Of a stretch of DNA of 64,000 nt, positions 53,243 to 64,000 are shown piece by piece; within the stretch, counting starts at the first letter, position 1; each line of letters begins with the position of its first letter. Below the pieces are notes generated by a model. That model was not told the DNA's origin. It searched no databases and saw only the letters and a list, made by a program, of their open reading frames with translations. A program made the translations under genes and the position numbers. The stretch comes from Ancistrus triradiatus. Taxonomy: Eukaryota > Chordata > Actinopteri > Siluriformes > Loricariidae. The stretch is from assembly GCA_025084515.1 (NCBI GenBank), contig JAJAGP010000092.1, forward strand, positions 1 to 64,000. Direction: 5' to 3'.

Positions 53243-54664
53243 TTTAAAAGTGAAAACAAGCCAATGATTACGTTGTTAATCAAAGAGAGAAAGAAAAGGG
53301 TGCATTTCATTTGAGTTTGGGAGGATTAACTTTAGAGTTTATTCTAAGTTTGTTGGGGATTTACTTTGTTCCCCTTTTGTGAGACATATGTGTATCAATG
53401 TTTGGGGCACCAATTTGATTGCTTTTGTACCATGTTCTATGCTCCTCCAAACAGGTGTGCTGACTCTGTAGCTGCCATGTGGTGCATTGGTAGAACGTTG
53501 AGGTTAAGTACATGAGTTGTCTGGGTCAACTCACAAATCTGTGTCATAGTGTACAAGCATGAAGAATAGAAATGCAATTAAAAATAAGGTCCTTCTGGTT
53601 TTGGAACCTTCTCTAGTTCTGCATTCAGGCTCAAAATCCCACTGTCTCATGACATGCTGTGCACAACACACACAAAGAATTCACCATGGTTGAAATGTTG
53701 TGGAGAGGCACGATATTGGAGAAATAAAAATGAGCACACTGTTCAAAGCATTATTTAAACATCCCCCACACCTTGCCTAAATTGGGCCATTCCTTCAAAC
53801 TGGATGATTGAGCTGGGGGATATTGATCAGGAAAGCTAGCAAGAGGCCAGTGGGAACTTTAAATGACTTACAAGTCTGGCCTGTATAACACATTGGACAC
53901 TGCTGGTGTAATTGAATAAGTAACCTATATGTACACACACAATACATTTCCTTCAACAAGGCAAAGTACAAGTCCATGGTCAACCAAACACAAACCAGAG
54001 ACATGAAATCAGGAGTTCAAGAACCGAGGGAAAGTATATTTTTTTAACAATGCAGTTCAAAATACTTCCAACAAATACACACACAAGAATAGAGGGCCCA
54101 GCAAATCACAAAAAACAATGATCTCACCCAGCTTCTTGACTTATTTTCAACAGTTCCAGGAATGATCCAGTCTCATGAACAAAAGTGAACAAAAGATGAC
54201 ATTCCTTATTAGTTGGCAAGGTGGAGCAAACACTCAGTCTTTCCAAACCTTGGTACTCCTCAAAATGGCCATCACCATTTCTTCCTGTCAAAAACCGGTG
54301 TTAACATTCAAAATAAAGGTCTTCCTCTATGCTATAAGCAGAAAGTAAAATTAAACATTACAATGGCTTACAATAGAACATTAAAAAGAAAATAGAACAC
54401 CTCTAGTCACCACATTACCAGCACCCTTAGTCACGGTTTACCAGGGACTTTACTGTCTGTGGAACTGCCATGCCCAAGACAAGAAATTCATTTAATGTTA
54501 CTGTTAATTATTGACCACTAGTAAATCACAGATCCCACAATGTAGCAGTGTCTAACCCTTTTATGAGAAAGGACTTCTGATACGAAGTGTGAAAAAGTAT
54601 TATGGTTAGATGAGATTACACCATAAGTACTGTGAAACATTATTTAGGATAACTGGTCACTCTA
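53243..54664. other. intergenic stretch with one SINE-like fragment
   Basis: 53585-53670 is related to the distal part of the repeat at 44275. The remainder has no recognised gene, RNA or repeat. Confidence 0.4.
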
Positions 54665-54665
54665 A

Positions 54666-54877
54666 GGGACTGTGATAGCCTAGCGGGCAGGGTACTGGAC
54701 TATGGACCAGAAGGACCAGGGATCAAATCCCACCTCTGCCAAGCTGCCACTGTTGGGTCCTTGAGCAAGACCCTTAACCCACAACTGCTTGGATTGTAAA
54801 ATTGTACCAACTGTAAGTTGCTCTGGATAAGGACGTCTGCTAAATGCTGTAAATGTAATGTAAATGTAAATGTAAAT
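54666..54877 (+). mobile_element. tRNA-derived SINE, 'gtggtagcctagcgg' family, near full length
   Basis: gactgtgatagcctagcggg, then gggatcaaatcccacctctg and gctctggataaggacgtctg plus ctaaatgctgtaaatg. The tail is a short (TGTAAA)n array. It is among the most complete copies in the window. The tRNA-like part has no proper cloverleaf, so it is not a tRNA gene. Confidence 0.92.
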
Positions 54878-55331
54878 TGGCCCAGTGTGAGTATGTATGA
54901 CGAGTTTTGATGTAACCTTGCTCCTGATTAATTTAGAAAAAATATTCACATTTCTTTGAAAATTATTCCAAATGAATGTCATGAGCTTGAGGCACTGTAA
55001 ATAGAACACACTATATACCGTGTTTTTGCCTAGATTACACATAGATTACGCTTTCCATATTTGATAGAGCTAGGAGTGTCACATCCAACCACGTCGACCA
55101 AAAATATCTTGGACTCTGTTTCAAAAACCCAGAATCATGCTCCCATTCACCCGCTTTTTGATCATTCGCACCTAATCATTGTTTTCTTTGTACCCTCATC
55201 AGCACCATCCTATGTTATTCTCATAGCTAACTTAGTCTTGACAGTGAGTATGTCCGATAAGATCTAGCTACCCAAATAAACAGCTTGTTGTTAGTTGTTG
55301 TAAGTCAGTGATACAATACTACAAAATAGAC

Positions 55332-56092
55332 TCACCCGTCACTTTATGAGGTACACCTCTTTGTTTCTACACTCTATTTTATCAGTTGCACTTACCATAT
55401 AGATGCACTTTGTACTTTTACAATTACAGACTGTAGTTCATCTGTTCCCTACATGCTTTGTTAGTCCCATTTACTCTGCTCTTTAAATGTCAGGACCCTC
55501 ACAGGATCAGCACAGATCAGGTACTATTTGGGTAGTGGATCATTCTCAGCACTGCACTGCCACTGACGTGGTGGTGTGTTGTACTGGTATGGGGCACAGC
55601 AGTGCTGCTGGAGTTTTTAAACACCTCAGTGTCACTGCTGCACTGAAAATAGTTCATCAACCAAAAATGTCCAGCCACCAGCATCCTGTAGGCAATGCCC
55701 TGTGAGCACTGCTGAAGCATTAGAGGATGACTAACACAAACTGAGCAGAAACAGATGAGCTGCTGTCTCTGACTTTACATCTACAAGGTGGAGCAACAAG
55801 GTAGATGTGTCTAATAGAGTGCACAGTGAATGACCACAGTGTTTAAAAGCTTCAGCAGCTCTGCTGTGTCTGATCTACTCATACCAGTGCAACATACACT
55901 ACACACCACCACCACATCAGTGTCACTGCAGTGCTGTGAATGATCAACCACCCAAATAGTACCTGATCTATGGAGGTCCTGACCATTAGAGAAGAGTAAA
56001 GGGGAATAACAAAGTATGTGGAGAAACAGTTGGACTACAGTCTGTAATTGTAGAACTACAAAGTGCTTCTATATGGTAAGTGGAACGGATAA
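55332..56092. mobile_element. fold-back (long inverted repeat) element, copy 2
   Basis: Left: gtcactttatgaggtacacc, then cagttgcacttaccatatag and gactgtagttcatctgttcc. Right: tggactacagtctgtaattg then tatatggtaagtggaacgga. The interior also folds: cactgctgcactgaaaatag, and gctctgctgtgtctgatcta near 55860. Same family as 22875-23544. Confidence 0.78.
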
Positions 56093-56581
56093 TTAGTATA
56101 GAGTCTAGGGTATATTAGTATACAGTCACAAAGACTACGTTTACACAGCAGGTAAAAGTGGCCCAAATCTTTTTCATATAAAAAAAGAAACATATGTGGT
56201 TCTTTGAGGCAGTGTGAAAAAAAAACACACATTGAATCTGACATTTACTGTTCCGATTTAGGTCACTGTCATTTGTGGTATTGGAAGCCAATACATATTT
56301 GATCCACTAATGCTACTATGAACAGCCAGATTTGTCATAAATGCAGACTGAGAAAAAGGGAAAATGGACGACAGCAGTGAGGGAGGTTTTTGGTGGTGGG
56401 ATAGCAAATTAACAGACCTCATAAATATTTGCAGTGATGTCTCTGTGCAAACAACATTAAATGGCACATATCGTAACCCCTCTGTGTTTGAGCTGAATGA
56501 CAGATATAGGTCACATTAAAAAGGTAGTGAGAACAGCCTGAAAAATACGTATTTGGGTCACCTTTACCTGTGTTGTAAATG

Positions 56582-57871
56582 TACACTGGTGATTGAAAGT
56601 TTATGAACCCTTTAGAATTTTCTACATTTCTGCATAAATATGACCTAAAACATCATCAGATTTTCACACGTCCTAAAAGTAGATAGAGAGAACCCAGTTA
56701 AACAAATGAAACAAAAATATTATACTTGGTCATTTATTTATTAAGGAAAATGATCTAATATTATATTAGTGAGTGGCAAAAGTATGTGAACATCTAAGAT
56801 TAGCAGTTAATTTGAAGGTGAAATTAGAGTCAGGTGCTTTCAATCAATAAGATGACAATCAGGTGTGAGTGGGCACCCTGTTTTATTTAAAGAACACGGA
56901 TCTATCAAAGTCTGCTCTTCACAACACACGTTTGTGGAAGTGTATCATGGCACGAACAAAAGAGATTTCTGAGGTGCTCAGAAAAAGAGTTGCTGATGCT
57001 CGTCAGGCTGGAAAAGGTTACAAAACCATCTCTAAAGAGTTTGGACTCCACCAATCCACATTCAGACAAATTGTGTACAAATGGAGGAAATTCAAGACCA
57101 CTGTTACCCTCCCCAAGAGTGGTCGACCAACAAAGATCACTTCAAGAGCAAGGCATTCCAGCATAAGAACCTTATCCCATCTGTGGAAACATGGTGGTTG
57201 GTAGTTGTATCAGGTTTGGGCCTGTTTTGCTGCATCTGTGCCAGGATGGTTTGCCATCATTGATGTCACAATGAATTCTGAATTATATCAGATAATTCTA
57301 AAGAAAAATGTCAGGACATCTGGTCCATGAACTGAAAAAACTCAAGAGAAGGTGGGGTCATGCAGCAAGACAACGACCCTAAGCACACAAGTCGTTCTAC
57401 CAAAGAATGGTTAAAGAAGAATAAAGTTAATGTTTTGGAATGGCCAAGTCAAAGTCCTGACCTTAATCCAATCAAAATGTTGTGGAAGGACCTGAAGTGA
57501 GCAGTTAATGTTAGGAAACCCACCAACATCCCAGAGCTGAAGTTGTTCTGTACAGAGGAATGGGCTAAAATTCCTCCAAGCCGGTGTGCAGGACTGATCA
57601 ACAGTTACAGGAAACGTTTAGTTGCAGTTATTGCAGCAGAGGGGGGTCACACCAGATACTGAAAGCAAAGGTTCACATACTTTTGCCCCTCACTAATATG
57701 TAATATTGGATCATTTTCCTCAATAAATTGTTTCATGTGTTTAACTGGGTTCTCTTTATTTACTTTTAGGACTTGTGTGAAAATCTGATGTTTTAGCAGA
57801 TGTTTTTCTGCATATTTATGCAGAAATATAGAAAATTCTAAAGGGATCACAAACTTTTAAACACCACTGTA
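56582..57871 (+). mobile_element. Tc1-like element (family D), internally deleted
   Basis: TA-bounded, with ends cactggtgattgaaagttta and acaaacttttaaacaccact. Long inverted repeats include gaaccctttagaattttcta and agaaaattctaaagggatca. It is about 300 bp shorter than the copy at 33001-34616 because of a deletion in the transposase. Confidence 0.88.
56947..57661 (+). pseudogene. Tc1-like transposase pseudogene (family D), deletion form
   Basis: Starts MARTKEISEVLRKRVADARQ, then AGKGYKTISKEFGLHQSTFR and QIVYKWRKFKTTVTLPKSGR, an intact helix-turn-helix region. Shortly after RPTKITSRA the sequence jumps to SSIRTLSHLWKHGGW, skipping the middle including the first catalytic Asp. The part after 57340 (atgcagcaagacaacgaccc) encodes the second catalytic Asp region in another frame. 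Confidence 0.85.
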
Positions 57872-59030
57872 GCCTTAGGGTATAGCAAACAAAAGTTCAC
57901 CTAATAAGCCTGGCCTCCTATAATAATTATGTAACCTTGTAGGTTGCGTCACTGAATACAGTTCTGCTTCAATGACCGAACAGGCAGTCTTCTGGGGAGA
58001 GTCGATCAAGTATGCTCATTAGAATAATAATGTCATGGAAGAGTAGTTCTCAGACAGGTCTAATCAGCAAATTCAGCTGTGTTTTGTGGAGTGTTTAATC
58101 TGATTTCTGCCTTGTCTTTTTTCATTTAAATCCAAAAATGTAATATCATACACAAGATTGTCATAATGCAGATGTCTTCATATTTTATGTTATATTCCTT
58201 AGGACCTTAAGGTAGTGATACATTTTATGTATACAGAACACAGGCTGCTTTATTAAATGTTGCTTATAGTACTGTATTATATGAATTACAGATAAAGACT
58301 GTGAAGATCTTTTATTTTCATTAACTGAAGCTTAGAAACAGATGCAAACAAAGTGCAGAACAGACAAAAGGGTTAACTAGACAAGATACGGCATAGTGTA
58401 ATATTTATGTAGCATGAAAAGATATGAAATATTGTAGAAGATGAGGGATGACAGTACAGACTGAAGAGGATATTTGTTGAGTTAATGTTCAGAGAAACGG
58501 AACCTTATAATGCAATACAATATACATGACAATGAAAGAACATTTTGCACTAAAATATTTTAGCATGTAAAAGGAAACTACTTTATTATAAATACCTTGT
58601 GAATTTTGTTATTAGGTTTTTTGTTATTAAGATGAATCAGCTACCATATTTGCCAAGAAAAGGGAACAGGTGTCTAAACAGGATGTGTTTTGTTTCCACA
58701 GTGTGGTGTCAGGTGTTTGTTGTTGTTGTTGTTGTTTTTTTTTTTTTTTGGAAAGATAGATGTTAAGAGAGTCTTTCCAGCTGAGAAGTATGAGATTTTA
58801 TAGCTATGTTGAGTGATATTAGTATGAATTATGTGAGGTAATTAAACTGAGAATAGATTGCCATGTATTTTGATGGAGGGGAAGAGTGGGAGTCTGAGAC
58901 TGAGGGCTGGACAAGACCTCTGACCAGAAGAATGTTATGCATGGACATGACCTGAGGGCAATGGCAGTAGTCATCTGTGACTTCTGGGCAGTGTGTACAT
59001 TTATTACCACTGATGAATCCTACAATGTGT
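57872..59030. other. intergenic stretch, no gene recognised
   Basis: AT-rich, with (TTG)n plus a T run at 58720-58750. No exon or known repeat identified. Confidence 0.4.
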
Positions 59031-59039
59031 ATAGAAAAT

Positions 59040-60115
59040 CTTTTTACCCACTCTAAATCAAAAACCATTTCAAATACAGTATGTTTTATTTGCACGTTTT
59101 GAATTACAACATTCAAGTAACAAGAAAAAAGGCATTAGTTATGAAAAATTAATAATAAATGAAAAATTTCAGAGTGGGAAAAGTCATTAGCTGCCTGATT
59201 AATTACTTGGTAGAACCATGGTTTGCTTTAATTACAGCTATCAGTTTGTTTGGATACCTCTCTGTCAGCTTTGCACAAATAGATTGGGGAATATATGCTT
59301 GTTCATCCTTGCAGAATTCTACAAGAAATGTACTGGTGGATAGCAATGGACTGTTCTCATCATGTCTAGCCACAGATTTAGTATTGGATTTAGGTCAGGG
59401 TCTCTGACTTGGCCATTCAAGAATGTTCATCTTCCTTCATTAAGTCACATTAGTTGTTTTTAACAGTGTGTTTCATGTTTTCATCTTGTTGGGAGGTCCA
59501 CCACCTGCTGTGGTTCAGCTGCCTTGCAAAGAACTGCAGTTTTAAAAAAAATACTTCTGGCTGATACCCCAGTCCCCATTGAGGATAAACACACCAACAA
59601 CATAATGGTACCACCACCATTCTTTGCATTTTGGGTGGTGTGCTGTGGTAGTGCTTGATGGTCCAAGAAGTTCAGTCTTGGTCTCATCTGACCACAAAAC
59701 CATATGGCATTTTTAATCCAAGTGTGTTTTTGTTTGTTTGTTTGGGTGGTTGGTTGGAGTTTGCTCTGAAAAGCGTGAAACAAGACTAAGCTTGAAACTT
59801 TTTCAGAAGTATCTTATTTCTTACCATCTTGTTTTCAGGCCAGTTTGTGTAAAGCTTTCCACAAAGCTTCTGCTGGCCAGTTGGAATCTTCCCTGATCAA
59901 TAGCTGGTCATCCAGGCAAAGATCTAGGCAAGGTGCCGTACATTTTCCTCTTCTTAATAATACTGTGAAAGGCACTCAGAGATAGCTAAAGCCTCTGAAA
60001 TCCTTTTGTGTCCTTCTTCTAACTTTTTTCCCATAGTCACGTGAAAGCTCATTTCCTGCCATAGTGAATCATTTGCAATTCCTATCTAGTTTTTGTGTAT
60101 TCAACCTATTTCTAA
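59040..60115 (-). mobile_element. Tc1-like relic (family I)
   Basis: Plus-strand phrases such as tggtagaaccatggtttgct, ggatttaggtcagggtctct, ttggtctcatctgaccacaa and ctgctggccagttggaatct are antisense to a Tc1-type transposase. The order is preserved but frames are broken. Its ends could not be fixed. Confidence 0.65.
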
Positions 60116-60189
60116 TTTTTACAATAAATCTATGCATATGTAAAATATAATTATTTAAGTAACTTAATTCTTACATATAACATTTAGGC

Positions 60190-60365
60190 CGCCCATGGAG
60201 TTTGATTCTCTTCTGAGCCTTGGTTTTCTCAAGGTTTCTTCTTCATCATATTAGCCGCTGTTGCTCTAGGTTTGCTAATTGGGGCTGTGGATCTAGATAT
60301 CTGTAAAGCGGTGTTGAGAAAATGTGTGAAGCTCTATATAGATAAATTTGGCTTGACTTGGTTTG
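60190..60365 (+). repeat. dispersed repeat with 'gctctatatagataaa' end
   Basis: ttggttttctcaaggtttct then tgctctaggtttgctaattg, closing with tttggcttgacttg. Related to the units at 28430 and 4395. Confidence 0.5.
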
Positions 60366-62090
60366 TCGTGTCCCCTGTATAGGATCTTATATTGTGTTTT
60401 ACCCCATAGTCATTCCTGTTGATCAGATTCCTGCAACGATCCTGTGTACATAAAATGCCTCAGGTTCTTAGATGCTCTTATGTATAGTGCAAATAACTTG
60501 ACCTTCACAAAATGGGAAATGAATCTTCCTTTGCTATTTACATGCAGGTAATACAGAAACTTGTTTTAGTAACAAAGCCTATGCCAGCATGACTGTCAAT
60601 CTAACATTCTGACGTGTGGTGGTAATGAAGAAGGGAAGAGGACCTCATGGAATCCATGCTAGAGGCACAGAAGGGAGAGCATAGAGGAGCAATAAATTAA
60701 AGGAAAATGTTAAATAGAGGTCAGCACAGAAGAAAGGTGAGATAACCTACAAAGCAAAAACAAATAGGAAGGGAATGGAGAGAGAAGTGATGGTGTGTTA
60801 GAGATATTATTCTGTAGAGCTTTTGACCTAAATATGAGATTCTCTTGTTTAATTGAGGATGTAATTATACTCTCTTACCATGCCATTCACATGGTTATCT
60901 ACAGACTGCAATAGCTTATTATCATTAACTCAAGTGACTCCTTTCCTCTAAGCCTAATTTAAAATCCTGTCTGCTCTTTGGTACATAGAGTGCTATTTGT
61001 CTACTGGATCAAAATTTCTGCAACAGATAATCACCAAAAGAAGAATTGCAAAATTAAACTTTGATTTAAAATAGGTTAGATTGAATGTATTAGAGTGAAC
61101 CAAATAGAATGGTTATTGCATGTACAGTGAAATGGGCTGAACAACAGGAATGAACAGGATCAACGAGGCACTGACTGGTAATGACCTTGTGTGTTTGCTG
61201 CTGTTGACATATGTAGAGTAATGATCATATGCAATCATTTTCTCTGGGTCCATTTGGCCCTCAGTGTTCCACCTGTTCAAACAGGCACCCAGCAGAGACA
61301 ACAGATCCGTGGAAACATGCTTCTGTTCAGCTAATGCTTACAGGTGCTCAAAAGGATGCATTCACGTATTTTGATTTCATGGTTTGACCTCAGTTCTAAT
61401 GAAGACGGAAAAAGTAAGAGCTGATGGTAATGAGAAAAATGCAGGGGAGAGAGAAATTAAATGTAACTGAACTCAAGCAGAATTCAATACAATTCTCCCC
61501 AAATAGATATTGCCATAGAGGTCACGTGTGCCACATTGTCTGACAGCCTTGGGATAAAAGATGTCATTTCACTACCAAATGCTGATTTTATGCGGATTGT
61601 ATTATTGTGTTGTGTAGTGTAGCTCAGAGGGCACAAAGAAGGACAGGAAAGATGATTTTCTTAACTGAGGTTTTTAAAAACTGAAGCTTTGCCTGAGTAT
61701 TCCAATTTCACATGCCAAAGTAATATTGCAATGGCACAAAGGTCAGATTAACCAATAGTGCTCAATGGTTGATAAACAATAGCCTATAACAAAAGCTAAA
61801 TATGACAGAGTTATACCATAAGGAATTGTCTTTGGAAAACCAAACCCACACACACTTTCTGGAATGTGTAAACATCACCACGAATAAAAGTTATTGTACA
61901 AATATCAGAAAATTGGTATAATAAAATTCTTTATTATTAATATTCTCTGTAAAAAGTAAACTTTCATTTTTCAAGTAAAACCATGTTAAAATGTACAAGG
62001 GTGAGCTGTTTTTTTGTATTATACATTCCCATCCTTTCTGCCTTGCGTGTGCCTCTTTCTGAAAGACGAAAGTCAGTCAACACCATCTGT
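60366..62090. other. low-repeat stretch, candidate conserved non-coding sequence
   Basis: No transposon or gene signature. 60840-61620 looks single-copy with motifs such as gagtaatgatcatatgcaat and ggttatctacagactgcaat. Conservation cannot be judged without a comparison. Confidence 0.3.
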
Positions 62091-62093
62091 ATC

Positions 62094-62594
<501 letters not shown>

Positions 62595-62911
62595 GCCTAC
62601 TATTTACATTGCAGCTGTCTAATAAAGTTTGGTCTGCACCTGTAAAAGTTCAAATAGCATACCTCTACCATCCAATTTTATAGTCTGATGGGTTGGCCAT
62701 CTATCCCGTCTCACTGATTGCCCACATACGTTGCGTATTCTGCTGTCAGACACTACTAAAGAGGATAATATACAGCTATACACATTCTAAATCATTTGTA
62801 AATTATGGAATTTACAATAATAAAAAAATACCATAATGTACTGTTGCAACCCTTAACACTTGGTAAAATGGTATGATGGACCTGATACTTTTGTTTTACA
62901 GAAGCCAAAAA

Positions 62912-63009
62912 TGCATTAGACAGTATTATGAACAACAAGGAAGATCAGCCAGATGAAAAAGACTCAACGAAAGAATGTGAACCAATTTATATACACTGCT
63001 CAAAAAAAT
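62912..63009 (+). CDS. exon-like segment ending in a transposon, unidentified
   Basis: A good acceptor (acttttgttttacag) is followed by an open frame reading AKNALDSIMNNKEDQPDEKD and then STKECEPIYIHCSKK before TAA. The last seven codons and the stop lie in the terminal repeat of the Tc1-like element that starts at about 62992. The charged, non-repetitive code looks exonic, but I recognise no family and no donor or companion exon. Confidence 0.22.
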
Positions 63010-64000
63010 AAAGGGAACACATAAACAACACAATATAACTCCAAGTAAGTAAATCAAACTTCTGTGAAATCAAATTGTCCACCTAGGAAGCAACACTGAT
63101 TAACAATCAATTTCAAATGCTGCTGTGCAAATGGAATAGACAACAGCTGAAAATTATTGGCAATTAGCAAGACACACTCAATAAAGGCGTGGTTCCGCAG
63201 GTGGGGACCACAGACCTCTTCTCAGTATCTATGCTTTCTGGCTGATGTTTTGGTCACTTTTAAATGAGACGGACTCTACAACCCACACGTGGCTCAGGTA
63301 GTGCAGCTCATCCATGATGGCACATCAATGCGAGCTGTGGCAAGAAGGTTTGCTGTGTCTGTCAGCGTAGTGTCTAGAGGCTGGAGGCGCTACCAGGAGA
63401 CAGGCCAGTACACCAGGAGACGTGGAGGAGGCCGTAGGAGGGCAACAACCCAGCAGCAGGACCGCTACCTCTGAGGAACAGGAGGTGCACTGCCAGAGCC
63501 CTGCAAAATGACCTCCAGCAGGCCACAAATGTGCATGTGTCTGCACAAACGGTTAGAAACCGATTCCATGAGGATGGTATGAGGGCCCGACATCCACAGA
63601 TGGGGGTTGTGCTCACAGCCCTACACCGTGCAGGACGCTTGGCATTTGCCAGAGAACACCAGGATTGGCAAATTTGCCACTGGCGCCCTGTGCTCTTCAC
63701 AGATGAAAGCAGGTTCACACTGAGCACATGGTACAGACCGTGACAGAGTCTGGAGATGCCGTGGAGAGCGATCTGCTGCCTGCAACATCCTTCAGCATGA
63801 CCGGTTTGGCAGTGGGTCAGTAATGGTGCGGGGTGGCATTTCTTTGGAGGGCCGCACAGCCCTCCATGTGTTCGCCAGAGGTAGCCTGACTGCCATTAGG
63901 TACCGAGATGAGATCCTCAGACCCCTTGTGAGACCATATGCTGGTGCGGTTGGCCCTGGGTTCCTCCTAATGCAGGACAATGCTAGACCTCATGTGGCTG
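62992..64000 (+). mobile_element. Tc1-like element (family J), cut by the window end
   Basis: Begins cactgctcaaaaaaataaag then ggaacac, a common fish Tc1 terminal repeat, next to TATA. The transposase region starts near 63289 and continues to the window edge. The body is less decayed than the other elements here, suggesting a younger copy. Confidence 0.88.
63289..64000 (+). pseudogene. Tc1-like transposase (family J), broken, 3' end outside window
   Basis: 63289-63471 reads MAQVVQLIHDGTSMRAVARR and FAVSVSVVSRGWRRYQETGQ, a helix-turn-helix, ending at a TGA (63472). In a second frame, 63531-63742 has VSAQTVRNRFHEDGMRARHP and WQICHWRPVLFTDESRFTLS, with the first catalytic Asp in FTDES. A further frame near 63820-64000 carries the VMVRGGIS-like block and FLLMQDNARPHVA with the second Asp. 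The shifts and the stop make this copy inactive as read. The catalytic Glu lies beyond the window. Confidence 0.85.

Overview
The window looks like nuclear DNA from a teleost fish, probably an ostariophysan such as a catfish. It has GT-AG split exons of a vertebrate gene and long CA, TC, AT and TCTA microsatellites. It also has tRNA-derived SINEs and many decayed Tc1/mariner elements of the kinds common in fish. The lineage call rests on repeat style recalled from memory, not on a search.

One protein-coding gene can be reconstructed end to end, on the + strand from 3236 to 23944. It is a PITPNC1/RdgB-beta-type cytoplasmic phosphatidylinositol transfer protein. Ten coding exons (48, 149, 89, 8, 72, 93, 156, 64, 87 and 152 nt) join in frame to 918 nt, or 305 codons plus TAA. 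The reconstruction needs an 8-nt microexon at 9464-9471; skipping it shifts the frame. The residues equivalent to the inositol-contacting Thr59, Lys61, Asn90 and Glu248 of PITP-alpha are all kept. The Trp-Trp membrane-docking pair is Val-Tyr here, and the C-terminal tail is short, serine-rich and divergent.

Layout: 1-3235 is upstream flank with a Tc1 relic split by a SINE, then a purine-rich stretch before exon 1. 3236-23944 is the gene, whose introns hold Tigger/pogo-type elements, several Tc1 relics, SINEs, a fold-back element and a hAT-like element nested in a Harbinger-like one. 24,000-64,000 is repeat-rich and no complete gene was recognised. It holds Tc1-like relics of many families, a fold-back repeat, an RTE-type LINE (47,285-51,640, minus) split at a TA by a Tc1 element, a hAT transposase fossil, a 500-bp TCTA/TCTG array and, at the right edge, a well-preserved Tc1-like element cut by the window. 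Between these lie single-copy stretches (about 37.5-39.2, 42.4-43.0, 44.7-45.0 and 60.6-61.7 kb) that could contain conserved non-coding elements, plus two weak exon-like segments (45.4 and 62.9 kb).

No CRISPR array, operon or new enzymatic system is visible. The strongest unusual signal is the obligatory 8-nt microexon. Transposon boundaries are approximate unless a TA or other target duplication is stated.
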